Origin: Photobacterium sp. SKA34
GTDB taxonomy: Bacteria; Pseudomonadota; Gammaproteobacteria; Enterobacterales; Vibrionaceae
Length of the DNA: 64,000 bases
Assembly: GCF_000153325.1 (NCBI RefSeq)
Contig: NZ_CH724146.1
Location: forward strand, 184,669-248,668
Direction of reading: 5' to 3'
In this document: positions 1 through 7,823 of the stretch, in pieces
Layout of the letters: each line of letters opens with the position of its first letter
How positions within the stretch are numbered: position 1 is the first letter of the stretch
Program-made: the position numbers and the translations under genes
Notes under the pieces: model-generated
Database searches by the model: none
What the model was told of the DNA's origin: nothing
The model's input: only the letters and a program-made list of their open reading frames with translations

Positions 1-797
1 ACGGCTTCATTGGTGTTCGTATGCCAATCGAAACGGTAGCACCGGGTCAAAGTAAAGCAATCAAAGCAACGCTTTGGGTTGGTCCTAAACTTCAGAACGA
101 AATGGCTGCAACGGCGAAGAACCTTAACCTAACAGTTGATTACGGTTGGCTATGGTTTATCGCAAACCCACTACACAAGCTATTGTCATTTATCCATGGC
201 CTTGTGGGTAACTGGGGTATTGCAATCATCATCCTAACGTTCATTGTTCGTGGTGCAATGTACCCACTAACAAAAGCGCAATACACGTCAATGGCTAAAA
301 TGCGTATGCTACAGCCAAAGATCCAAGCGATGCGTGAGCGTTTAGGTGACGACCGTCAACGCCAAAGCCAAGAGATGATGGAACTGTACAAGAAAGAGAA
401 AGTTAACCCACTGGGTGGCTGTCTTCCTATCTTGCTACAGATGCCAATCTTCATTGCACTATACTGGGCATTAATGGAATCAGTTGAATTGCGTCACGCG
501 CCATTCTTCGGCTGGATCCATGACTTGTCAGCACAAGACCCGTACTACGTGCTACCTATCTTAATGGGTATCACTATGTTCTTTATCCAGAAGATGAGTC
601 CGTCAACAGTGACAGACCCTATGCAGCAGAAGATCATGACCTTTATGCCGGTTATGTTTACTTTCTTCTTCCTGTTCTTCCCTTCAGGCCTAGTGCTTTA
701 CTGGTTAGTGTCAAACATCGTGACGTTAATCCAGCAGACTATTATTTTCCGTGCCCTTGAGAAAAAAGGCTTACACAGCAGTAAAAAAGCGAAGTAA
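1..797 (+). CDS. yidC: Membrane protein insertase YidC, 3' part (5' end outside window)
   Basis: YidC inserts and folds inner-membrane proteins, alone or with SecYEG. The reading frame is open to the first base of the window, so only the C-terminal insertase core (about 264 residues) and the end of the P1 periplasmic region are present. The five core transmembrane segments can be seen. The first carries the conserved hydrophilic-groove arginine in LTFIVRGAMYPLTKAQY, followed by the charged cytoplasmic hairpin rich in K/R/E and the NPLGGCLPILLQMPIF segment. The tail is basic (LHSSKKAK), as usual for ribosome contact. A strong terminator follows at 812. Position upstream of mnmE fits the rpmH-rnpA-yidC-mnmE order near oriC. 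Identification is very secure; the true start cannot be seen. Confidence 0.97.
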   Translation, partial: GFIGVRMPIETVAPGQSKAIKATLWVGPKLQNEMAATAKNLNLTVDYGWLWFIANPLHKLLSFIHGLVGNWGIAIIILTFIVRGAMYPLTKAQYTSMAKMRMLQPKIQAMRERLGDDRQRQSQEMMELYKKEKVNPLGGCLPILLQMPIFIALYWALMESVELRHAPFFGWIHDLSAQDPYYVLPILMGITMFFIQKMSPSTVTDPMQQKIMTFMPVMFTFFFLFFPSGLVLYWLVSNIVTLIQQTIIFRALEKKGLHSSKKAK

Positions 798-811
798 TCT
801 TCTCTAGCACT

Positions 812-840
812 AAAAAGGCGACCCTCGGGTCGCCTTTTTT
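812..840 (+). terminator. Rho-independent terminator after yidC
   Basis: A hairpin with arms AAAAAGGCGACCC and GGGTCGCCTTTTT, a three-base loop and a T run lies 15 nt behind the yidC stop. It separates yidC from the second yidC-like copy. Confidence 0.9.
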
Positions 841-918
841 ATTTGCATTACTCGGACTTTAATACGATTATTGATGGTTAAAATTTAATCTTTATATGGT
901 AGAGCTCGGCACAACATT

Positions 919-1611
919 ATGAATCCAGATTTAAATACAGCAGCAATCCCTGATTACGGTTGGTCATCCTTTATCGCCAGTCCTTTACATGAGCTTCTTG
1001 CCTTTATTCATGGCATTGTAGGTAACTGGGGCATCGCTATCATTATTCTAACGTTGATTGTCCGTGGCTTAATGTATCCGCTGACTAAAGCGCAATACAC
1101 ATCAATGGCTAAGATGCGTATGCTCCAACCGAAAATCCAAGCGATGCGTGAGCGTTTCGGCGACGACCGTCAACGTCAAAGCCAAGAGATGATGGAGCTG
1201 TACAAAACAGAGAAAGTTAACCCATTGGGTGGTTGCTTGCCTTTGCTAATACAAATGCCCATTTTTATTGCGCTTTATACCGTATTGAATCTATCAACAG
1301 AACTACGTAATGCGCCCTTTTTTGGTTGGATCCAAAACTTATCAGCGCAAGACCCATACTACGTGCTACCGATTTTAATGGGGATCTCAATGTTCTTTAT
1401 CCAGAAGAATAGCCCCTCTGCCGTCACCGATCCCATGCAACAGAAAATCATGACTTTCATGCCTGTAATATTCACGGTTTTCTTCTTGTACTTCCCTGCC
1501 GGACTTGTGTTGTATTGGTTAACCTCCAATATTGTCACCTTGATCCAGCAAACCATTATTTTCCGTAAATTAGAACAACAAGGCTTACATAGTAGAAAAA
1601 ATACGAAGTAA
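919..1611 (+). CDS. Second, short YidC/Oxa1-type insertase lacking the P1 periplasmic domain
   Basis: This 230-residue protein repeats the YidC core almost residue for residue: groove arginine in LTLIVRGLMYPLTKAQY, hairpin QPKIQAMRERFGDDRQRQSQ, NPLGGCLPLLIQMPIF and a basic tail. The first transmembrane anchor and the whole P1 domain are missing; it starts about 15 residues before the first core segment. The region matching its neighbour runs from about PDYGW to the end, so it looks like a partial tandem duplication that has since diverged. It is slightly more AT-rich at synonymous sites. It has its own 5' gap after the yidC terminator and its own downstream hairpin. SD sequence before the ATG is weak. 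It could be a functional short Oxa1-like insertase or a decaying copy; the intact core argues for function. Confidence 0.85.
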   Translation: MNPDLNTAAIPDYGWSSFIASPLHELLAFIHGIVGNWGIAIIILTLIVRGLMYPLTKAQYTSMAKMRMLQPKIQAMRERFGDDRQRQSQEMMELYKTEKVNPLGGCLPLLIQMPIFIALYTVLNLSTELRNAPFFGWIQNLSAQDPYYVLPILMGISMFFIQKNSPSAVTDPMQQKIMTFMPVIFTVFFLYFPAGLVLYWLTSNIVTLIQQTIIFRKLEQQGLHSRKNTK

Positions 1612-1627
1612 GAGAATATTTGCACTG

Positions 1628-1655
1628 AGGTGGCTTTTTAGTCACCTTTTTTATT
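1628..1655 (+). terminator. Terminator after the short yidC copy
   Basis: Arms AGGTGGC and GTCACCT (one G-T pair) with a T-rich tail stand 16 nt behind the stop codon. Confidence 0.7.
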
Positions 1656-1724
1656 TGCCTAATTAGGTGTTACACGCAACACTAGTTTACAATTCTCCTG
1701 TTTTTATCAAGCAAAGCCAAGGTT

Positions 1725-3092
1725 ATGAATCAACACATCGATACTATTGTCGCTCAAGCGACACCGCCGGGTCGTGGTGGCGTCGGCATCATCCGCGTTT
1801 CAGGCCCTAAAGCCAAAGAAGTTGCGCTTGCTGTTGCAGGTCGCGAACTAAAAACGCGTTACGCTGAATACCTTCCTTTTAAAAATGAAGATGGCACCGC
1901 ACTGGATCAGGGCATCGCCCTCTTTTTTAAAGGCCCTAACTCATTTACTGGCGAAGATGTGTTGGAACTCCAAGGTCATGGTGGCCCAGTACTGATGGAT
2001 ATGATGATCCGTCGTATCTTAAAAATTGACGGGATCCGTGCAGCACGTCCTGGTGAGTTCTCTGAACGCGCCTTTATGAACGACAAGCTCGATTTAGCGC
2101 AAGCAGAAGCGATTGCCGACTTAATTGATGCAAGCTCTGAAGAAGCAGCCAAAAGTGCGTTTAAATCACTGCAAGGTGCATTCTCAACCAAAGTAAATGA
2201 ACTGGTTGAAGCCTTGATTCATTTACGTATCTTTGTAGAAGCAGCAATTGACTTCCCTGAAGAAGAAATTGATTTTCTTTCTGACGGTAAAGTAGGTGGT
2301 GATTTAAATGGCATTATCGATCGCTTAAATGCGGTACGTAAAGAAGCCAACCAAGGCGCGATTATGCGTGAAGGTATGAAAGTAGTCATTGCTGGTCGCC
2401 CTAATGCAGGTAAATCTAGCCTGTTAAATGCTCTATCAGGTAAAGATAGCGCGATTGTGACAGATATTGCGGGTACGACTCGTGACGTACTACGTGAGCA
2501 TATCCACATTGATGGCATGCCACTGCACATTATTGATACCGCAGGTTTGCGTGAAGCCTCTGACGAAGTAGAGCGCATTGGTATTGAGCGTGCGTGGGAT
2601 GAAATTGCGCATGCTGATCGCGTTCTGTTTATGGTTGATGGCACCACGACAGATGCGACCGATCCCAAAGAGATCTGGCCTGACTTCATTGAGCGTCTGC
2701 CGGCTGATATGGGCTTAACCGTGATTCGTAACAAAGCAGAGCTTACCGGTGAACAAACTGGTATCTGTCATGCCAATAATCCAACCTTAATTCGATTATC
2801 AGCACGTACGGGTGATGGTGTAGATGCACTACGTGAACACCTAAAACAATGTATGGGGTTCTCTGGTACCACTGAAGGCGGCTTTATGGCACGCCGTCGT
2901 CACTTAGATGCACTAGAGCGTGCCGCTGAGCACCTTGCTATAGGCAAAGAGCAACTTGAAGGCTTTATGGCTGGTGAAATTCTTGCCGAAGAGTTACGTC
3001 TTGCTCAACAACACTTAAGTGAGATCACAGGTGAATTTACATCGGATGATTTACTCGGTCGTATCTTTACCTCGTTCTGTATTGGTAAGTAA
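1725..3092 (+). CDS. mnmE: tRNA uridine-5-carboxymethylaminomethyl modification GTPase MnmE
   Basis: MnmE acts with MnmG to form cmnm5U34 in tRNAs that read codons ending in A or G. The protein has 455 residues, as expected. The N-terminal formyl-THF-binding domain begins IDTIVAQATPPGRGGVGIIR. The central G domain has P-loop GRPNAGKSS near residue 225, the switch TDIAGTTRD and DTAGLRE. The C terminus is the invariant CIGK, whose Cys is catalytic. Its partner MnmG lies about 5 kb downstream. It has its own start after the terminator at 1655. A perfect terminator hairpin follows. Cytoplasmic. Nothing odd. Confidence 0.98.
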   Translation: MNQHIDTIVAQATPPGRGGVGIIRVSGPKAKEVALAVAGRELKTRYAEYLPFKNEDGTALDQGIALFFKGPNSFTGEDVLELQGHGGPVLMDMMIRRILKIDGIRAARPGEFSERAFMNDKLDLAQAEAIADLIDASSEEAAKSAFKSLQGAFSTKVNELVEALIHLRIFVEAAIDFPEEEIDFLSDGKVGGDLNGIIDRLNAVRKEANQGAIMREGMKVVIAGRPNAGKSSLLNALSGKDSAIVTDIAGTTRDVLREHIHIDGMPLHIIDTAGLREASDEVERIGIERAWDEIAHADRVLFMVDGTTTDATDPKEIWPDFIERLPADMGLTVIRNKAELTGEQTGICHANNPTLIRLSARTGDGVDALREHLKQCMGFSGTTEGGFMARRRHLDALERAAEHLAIGKEQLEGFMAGEILAEELRLAQQHLSEITGEFTSDDLLGRIFTSFCIGK

Positions 3093-3120
3093 ATACTAAC
3101 CATTGATAGCAGAAACAAGA

Positions 3121-3155
3121 AAGCGTCATATATATTTGATATATGACGCTTTTTA
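3121..3155. terminator. Bidirectional terminator between mnmE and the convergent adenosyltransferase-like gene
   Basis: A perfect 13-bp stem (AAGCGTCATATAT / ATATATGACGCTT) with a 5-nt loop and T runs lies between two convergent genes. Confidence 0.88.
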
Positions 3156-3167
3156 TTATTTTTTATA

Positions 3168-3707
3168 TTAACTTTTCGGCGATTTAGGATAATTAATACT
3201 GATATATTCTGGCTCTTCTATTCCCGCTTCTTGGTTCAAGACCCGCGTTAAGGCAAAGTAGTAGTTCACTAACAAATTAGCAAAGCGTGGTAAGGTTTCA
3301 GGTACCTTTTTCCCCGAAGCATCCACTAACACTAATTGACGTACCACTTTCTTCGCTAAACTTCGACACTGATGTAACAGCACAACCGAACCAACACCAC
3401 GAGGTAAAACAAAGCGTTTATTGTTATCCGTCACCTGCGCTCGGAAATGGTGGTAATCAGATTTTAGTTTCTCGATATCAGTTTCAAAAATCCCACATTT
3501 TCCCCGAATAGAGCCATTGAGATGGAACAGGTGTGGCTGTAGCCATGCTAATGATTGGCGGATCTCCCCCTCTTCAAGTTGAGATAATGCCAGCCCTGTA
3601 TAAGTGCATAACTCATCGGTTAGGATTTCAAAATCACACAAAGGGGAGTCTTCAAAGATAAAGGGATAAGCCAGCTCATCAATATTGCCTGAGAACTTTA
3701 ATGTCAT
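3168..3707 (-). CDS. PduO-type cobalamin adenosyltransferase-like protein, N-terminal motif not recognisable
   Basis: The 179-residue protein resembles the C-terminal helical bundle of PduO-type ATP:cob(I)alamin adenosyltransferases. FVLPRGVGSVVLLHQCRSLAKK near the middle matches the family pattern FxLPGG...LHxARTxxR. PETLPRFANLLVNYYFALTR matches the late conserved stretch on sibling packing. The usual N-terminal ATP-binding signature (TxxGDxGxT) is not visible, so catalytic activity is uncertain. I chose ATG 3707 because AGGTGG stands just before it; a GTG at 3716 is possible. It is divergent from a B12/siderophore-type ABC importer, which supports a corrinoid link. Family call moderate, activity unknown. 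Confidence 0.65.
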   Translation of the reverse strand: MTLKFSGNIDELAYPFIFEDSPLCDFEILTDELCTYTGLALSQLEEGEIRQSLAWLQPHLFHLNGSIRGKCGIFETDIEKLKSDYHHFRAQVTDNNKRFVLPRGVGSVVLLHQCRSLAKKVVRQLVLVDASGKKVPETLPRFANLLVNYYFALTRVLNQEAGIEEPEYISINYPKSPKS

Positions 3708-3853
3708 TGGTACCACCTAAAGATAACGAATACGGCGATATTAACAGAGTGATACACGACTGTAATTGACAGCATAATCAAAATCGCTAACTATGAGCGC
3801 CACCTTTTGTTTGCCCAAGGAAGAGCGACAAGCAGCCTTTATTATGCTTTTCG

Positions 3854-4792
3854 ATGACTATTATGCGCCAATTTTTTCATGCTTTTTCACTGTGCACAGC
3901 TTTACTAGCCAGCAACCTAAGTTACGCTGAACAAGCAACAACCTATCCGCTTACAGTAATGGATGCGACCCAAAAAATGGTCTCTCTCGACCATCCGCCA
4001 TTGCGCGTATCATCAAAAAGTATGTTCAGTGATCAGGTATTAATTGAACTATTGCCACCAGATCAAATAAGCAGCTTAAGTCGGTTAAGTAAAGATCCCA
4101 CCTATTCCTTGATCGCCAATAAATTACCGACAACGATCCCACTGCTAGATCTCAATATTGAAAGTACTATTGCCAACCAACCAGATTTACTGATTGCAGC
4201 CAATTGGAGCGACCAACAAAAAGTGAATATCCTGCGTCAAGCAGGTATTCATGTTTTTGTATTTAATACCGTATATACATTAGCCGATATTAAAAATAAC
4301 ATTCTCATGTTAGGTAAATTGGTAAATCAAAACCAACGCGCTCAACAGTTAGTCGATACGATGGATCGTAAACTAAAACAACACGTCGTCATTTCCAAAC
4401 ATCGACTTACCGCCGTTGAATACACCCCATGGGGCGCATCAAGCAACCGCCAATCAACCATTAATACCATTTTTGAGCAGGCAGGATTAATCAATGCCAT
4501 TGCAGCAACTCAAGGGGATAAATACGGTCAAGTACCACTGGCAAAAGAGCAGTTACTACTCCTCAACCCTGATGTCATTATTGTTCCTGGAACCTGTGGT
4601 AAAGATATCAATGATAGCAGTAACGCCTTTCGTCAGGAGCTATTAAACGATCCTTCACTGCAACAATTAAGCGCAATTAAACACCACAAAGTGATCTGTT
4701 TACCTCAAGCATTACGTTCAACGGATAGCCAATATATTGTTGATGCCATTATCTATTTAAACCATCATGTTTATGGCAAACCTCATGCATAA
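3854..4792 (+). CDS. Periplasmic substrate-binding protein of a cobalamin/siderophore-type ABC importer
   Basis: This is a class-III periplasmic binding protein of the BtuF/FhuD/FepB type, about 312 residues. A signal peptide is visible (LCTALLASNLSYA, cleavage near residue 25). Next come an N-lobe, the family motif for the first Rossmann-like lobe (IESTIANQPDLLIAA), a long connecting helix, and the second lobe with LNPDVIIVPG. The ligand cannot be read from sequence. Vitamin B12 is suggested by the divergent adenosyltransferase-like gene; ferric siderophore or heme are alternatives. Translation may start at 3854 or at ATG 3863; neither has a good SD. It overlaps the permease gene by 26 bases, so the three genes form one operon. 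Confidence 0.8.
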   Translation: MTIMRQFFHAFSLCTALLASNLSYAEQATTYPLTVMDATQKMVSLDHPPLRVSSKSMFSDQVLIELLPPDQISSLSRLSKDPTYSLIANKLPTTIPLLDLNIESTIANQPDLLIAANWSDQQKVNILRQAGIHVFVFNTVYTLADIKNNILMLGKLVNQNQRAQQLVDTMDRKLKQHVVISKHRLTAVEYTPWGASSNRQSTINTIFEQAGLINAIAATQGDKYGQVPLAKEQLLLLNPDVIIVPGTCGKDINDSSNAFRQELLNDPSLQQLSAIKHHKVICLPQALRSTDSQYIVDAIIYLNHHVYGKPHA

Positions 4793-5819
4793 ATTAGCAA
4801 CGCCCTATCAGTGGCTACTGACGAGCGGTATCTTTATTGTTACCGTCATAGCGTATCTCAGCTTAGGCTCTGTCTCTATCCCAATAACAGATATCACAGG
4901 TCTACTACATACTTATCTCGTCCAAGGTAGCCACGCTGCAGTGGAGCAATATCCACTCGCCAATGCTATCGTGCTCCATATTCGCCTCCCTCGCGCTTGT
5001 GCCGCTATATTAGCTGGTGGTGCATTAGCCCTTGCTGGCGCTTGTAGCCAAGGATTATTTAAAAACCCCTTGGCCAGTCCTGATATTTTAGGGATCAGTG
5101 CCGGTAGCAGCTTTGCTGCTGTTATCGCCATCGTCACAGGGATCAGTGCCACAGCTATAGGTTGGCTACCTCTTTTCACTACCATTGGCGCACTTACTAG
5201 CGCTTTATTGGTGTATATGCTCGCGGCTAAATCTCAACAACAAGGGCTATTTATTATATTGGCAGGTCTCGCAGTATCAAGCTTGCTAGGAGGCTTGACC
5301 ATGGGCGTATTGTTGACTGCGCAACAATATGAGATCAGCGAGTTTGTTTTCTGGACGATGGGAGGACTAGACTCTCGCATCTGGCAACAGTTGCTATGGC
5401 CCACGCCGATCATAGTTATTACAGCAATCGTGCTGTTACGCCACGGCCAAGTGTTAAATTTGCTGGCTCTAGGTGAACAAAATGCCCATGGTATGGGCGT
5501 TAATGTTAGGCGCAGCCGATTCACATTACTCGTATTAACCACCGTACTCACCGCAATGGCTATTGCTGTAGCAGGCCCAATTGGCTTTATCGGCTTAATC
5601 GTACCGCATTTAATCCGCCTTATTTTAGGGCCAGATAATCGACGTTTATTGCCTTTTTCAGCTATTTTCGGCGCCTTATTTTTATTACTGTGCGATCTTC
5701 TGGCGCGAACCGTGATCGCTCCCAATGAATTAAAAACAGGGATCATTACTGCCGTTATTGGTGGCATTTATTTTATTGCCCTATTGATCCGTAGTCAGTA
5801 CAAAGGGATAGCCCAATGA
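4767..5819 (+). CDS. FecCD-family ABC transporter permease
   Basis: The 350-residue protein has about ten hydrophobic segments and the FecCD/BtuC hallmarks: VLHIRLPRACAAILAGGALALAGA near residue 75, the gly-rich LGISAGSSFAA, and GFIGLIVPHLIRLILGPDNRRLLP near residue 275, where the coupling helix meets the ATPase. It sits in the inner membrane as a homodimer and moves corrinoid or ferric chelates into the cytoplasm. The start shown overlaps the binding-protein gene; ATG 4785, which overlaps its stop codon, is an equally good start. The ATPase gene follows with a 4-base overlap. Confidence 0.88.
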   Translation: MFMANLMHKLATPYQWLLTSGIFIVTVIAYLSLGSVSIPITDITGLLHTYLVQGSHAAVEQYPLANAIVLHIRLPRACAAILAGGALALAGACSQGLFKNPLASPDILGISAGSSFAAVIAIVTGISATAIGWLPLFTTIGALTSALLVYMLAAKSQQQGLFIILAGLAVSSLLGGLTMGVLLTAQQYEISEFVFWTMGGLDSRIWQQLLWPTPIIVITAIVLLRHGQVLNLLALGEQNAHGMGVNVRRSRFTLLVLTTVLTAMAIAVAGPIGFIGLIVPHLIRLILGPDNRRLLPFSAIFGALFLLLCDLLARTVIAPNELKTGIITAVIGGIYFIALLIRSQYKGIAQ

Positions 5820-6577
5820 ATACGATCATTCAAGCCAAACACCTTTCTTTTCAGCAAGGAAACAAGCCGTTATTAACGGATATTAATTTCACAATTGGCG
5901 CAGGTGAACTGGTTGGGATTATTGGTCCAAATGGTGCAGGGAAAAGTACATTATTAAAGTGTTTAGCAGGCTATTTGACGCCATCATCTGGCGAGATATT
6001 TCTCAAAGAAAAACGACTTTCCAGTTATCGTCACCAACAACGTGCACAGCACATGAGTTATCTCCCCCAACATACAGAGCCAGCATTCGCTTTTTTAGTC
6101 AAAGATGTAATTGGTTACGGCCGCTATAGTCACAGCAACCCAATAAGTAACAAAGAATTTAATAGAATTATCCATCACTTAAACATTGAAAAACTATCAA
6201 ATCAACCACTTAACCAACTATCGGGAGGAGAACAACAACGAGTACACTTTGCTCGTCTATTACTTCAAAACGCTGATTGTATGTTACTGGACGAACCCAC
6301 AGCCAGCCTAGATATCGGCCATGAATCTGAGTTAATGAATATCCTCGCAGCTCAATGCCAACAAGGAAAGACGGCGCTAGTGGCAATTCATAACCTCAAT
6401 ACTGCACTTGAGTTCTGCGATCAGTTATTACTTTTACAGCAAGGTGAATTAATTGCCTTTGATACACCAGATAACGTATTGACCCCTTCTCGATTACATC
6501 AACTATACCAAGATAACATCACTATTTATCGCCATCCGGAATCAGATAAACTTTATCTAACGCCACGAAGAAAATAG
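5816..6577 (+). CDS. ABC transporter ATP-binding protein (BtuD/FhuC type)
   Basis: This 253-residue ATPase carries all ABC motifs: Walker A GPNGAGKST near residue 38, Q-loop in YLPQHTEP, signature LSGGEQQR, Walker B CMLLDEPTASLD and the switch His in VAIHNLN. It energises the FecCD permease encoded just before it. The ATGA overlap with the permease stop indicates translational coupling. The three genes resemble btuFCD or fhu/fep systems; substrate not resolved. No good terminator is seen behind it; the next 370 bases lead into mioC. Confidence 0.9.
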   Translation: MNTIIQAKHLSFQQGNKPLLTDINFTIGAGELVGIIGPNGAGKSTLLKCLAGYLTPSSGEIFLKEKRLSSYRHQQRAQHMSYLPQHTEPAFAFLVKDVIGYGRYSHSNPISNKEFNRIIHHLNIEKLSNQPLNQLSGGEQQRVHFARLLLQNADCMLLDEPTASLDIGHESELMNILAAQCQQGKTALVAIHNLNTALEFCDQLLLLQQGELIAFDTPDNVLTPSRLHQLYQDNITIYRHPESDKLYLTPRRK

Positions 6578-6950
6578 ATCCTTTTCTTTTATAACAAAAC
6601 GACAGGATCAGCTTTTTTTATGATCATAAGCCTGTGGTTAAAATACCAAGATCATGTGAGTAAGATCATCAGTGCTATATTATCCACAACAACACGATCC
6701 CTAACCTAAGATCTTCTATCTACTTTATAACGCGACTTTTTCTTATAAAGTACCCACATATTTTCCTCTTAATTAAGAGTTAATTTGCTGGTGGATATCA
6801 GTTAGCCATAGATAAGTGAATAAAATGGCGATAACCTACAACAAAGAATATCTAATTGATGATAAAAATCATCGAAATTAGCGATCAACACTCGCTAGAT
6901 CTTTACTAATTCAAAGGTTCTAGCTTTTTCTATCTATATAAAGGATAACT
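6578..6950 (+). promoter_or_regulatory. mioC upstream region with DnaA box and clustered GATC sites
   Basis: The 373 bases hold no gene. They contain many GATC (Dam/SeqA) sites and a consensus DnaA box TTATCCACA at 6680-6688. In Enterobacterales and Vibrio, DnaA binding at the mioC promoter represses transcription towards oriC; that function is inferred here. A good SD (AAGGA) precedes mioC. Confidence 0.7.
6680..6688 (+). promoter_or_regulatory. DnaA box upstream of mioC
   Basis: Exact match to TTATCCACA, surrounded by GATC sites. Confidence 0.8.
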
Positions 6951-7397
6951 ATGAGCTCACTTAGCCTTATTACCGGTAGTACTTTAGGTGGCGCAGAATA
7001 TGTCGCCGATCATTTAGCAGAATTGCTCGAAGATAATGGCCACCAAGCTGAAGTCATCAATCAAGCAGAGTTTTCAGAGCTCGATCAAGACACTATCTGG
7101 CTAATCATTTGCTCAACTCACGGTGCAGGCGACTATCCTGATAACTTTTTGCCATTTGTAGAACAACTCACTCAACAACAACCCACACTTAGCGGTGTTA
7201 AATTTGCTGTCATAGGGCTTGGTGATAGTAATTACGATACCTTCTGCGCGGCAGGTAAGAAAATAGAAGGATTGTTACTTTCTTTAGGTGCAAACCAGCT
7301 CGGTGAACGTCTTGATATTGATGTTTCAGAGACACCAGTACCTGAAGAACCTGCTGAAGCATGGTTTAATAGCTGGAAAAACTTGATCGCTGATTAA
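6951..7397 (+). CDS. mioC: Flavodoxin-like protein MioC
   Basis: MioC is a small FMN-binding flavodoxin-like protein reported to support biotin synthase electron transfer in E. coli. The 148 residues show the flavodoxin fold: phosphate-binding loop near the N terminus (ITGSTLGGAEYVADHLAE), the second FMN loop STHGAGDYPDNF and the third loop GLGDSNYDTFC. The length matches the family. The ATG has SD AAGGATA. Placement immediately before oriC is the classical position of mioC, and transcription from it runs into the origin. Confidence 0.95.
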   Translation: MSSLSLITGSTLGGAEYVADHLAELLEDNGHQAEVINQAEFSELDQDTIWLIICSTHGAGDYPDNFLPFVEQLTQQQPTLSGVKFAVIGLGDSNYDTFCAAGKKIEGLLLSLGANQLGERLDIDVSETPVPEEPAEAWFNSWKNLIAD

Positions 7398-7445
7398 AAA
7401 ACAGTCAATAGTTACTCAATTCCCAGCTTATTTCGATCTTTTTTC

Positions 7446-7454
7446 TGTGGATAA
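7446..7454 (-). promoter_or_regulatory. DnaA box in oriC
   Basis: Reverse complement is TTATCCACA, the consensus box. Confidence 0.85.
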
Positions 7455-7519
7455 CTATAGATCTAAACGGTGATCAACCCATAGTTATCCATTTAATAAC
7501 TTATATGGTCTCCTCCCCC

Positions 7520-7528
7520 TGTGTATAA
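7520..7528 (-). promoter_or_regulatory. DnaA box in oriC
   Basis: Reverse complement is TTATACACA, which fits TTATNCACA. Confidence 0.8.
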
Positions 7529-7625
7529 GTGGCTTTTTTGATCCCAGCCTATCCCCGATCAGATCCAAGCTCCTGCACAAGAAATGATCCTCCTTAAACG
7601 CATGATCACTATGATCATTTATCGG

Positions 7626-7634
7626 TTATCCACA
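7626..7634 (+). promoter_or_regulatory. DnaA box in oriC
   Basis: TTATCCACA, exact consensus, beside the AT-rich stretch. Confidence 0.85.
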
Positions 7635-7823
7635 CGATCATGCGATCTTAATAGTAGATCTAATAGAAGATCTCTTTAAAAAGATCTTATATATATTTAA
7701 AGAGCATCATTAAACAGATCAAATGATCTTGATGAAAGATTCTCTCTTGCACAGAAAAAGGATAGAATGTCCGCCCTTTGCTCGAGTTAACTCACTGGCT
7801 ATTTAAATACCTGAGGAAGTTCC

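Larger units (their letters stand above)
7398..7823. other. oriC: Chromosomal replication origin oriC
   Basis: The 426 bases between mioC and mnmG contain no gene. I see consensus DnaA boxes at 7446-7454 (minus, TTATCCACA), 7520-7528 (minus, TTATACACA) and 7626-7634 (plus, TTATCCACA), plus weaker ones (7485-7493). About 18 GATC sites are packed in the region. An AT-rich unwinding-type stretch lies at about 7660-7735, with 13-mer-like GATCTCTTTAAAA at 7669-7681. Both the content and the mioC-oriC-mnmG context match oriC of E. coli and of Vibrio chromosome 1. The exact ends are not determined. Confidence 0.93.

Noticed and set aside
1359..1625. 88-codon minus-strand frame inside the short yidC copy
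   Set aside because: Opposite-strand shadow of a conserved gene; no SD or recognisable protein.
2219..2734. 171-codon minus-strand frame inside mnmE
   Set aside because: Ser/Arg-rich shadow of the G domain on the other strand.
3717..3853. Cobalamin riboswitch upstream of the ABC importer
   Set aside because: I looked for the B12 box and the GCCACTG-like core; only a weak GCCACC fragment is present.
5234..5767. 177-codon minus-strand frame inside the FecCD permease
   Set aside because: Shadow of a membrane protein gene; no start signals.
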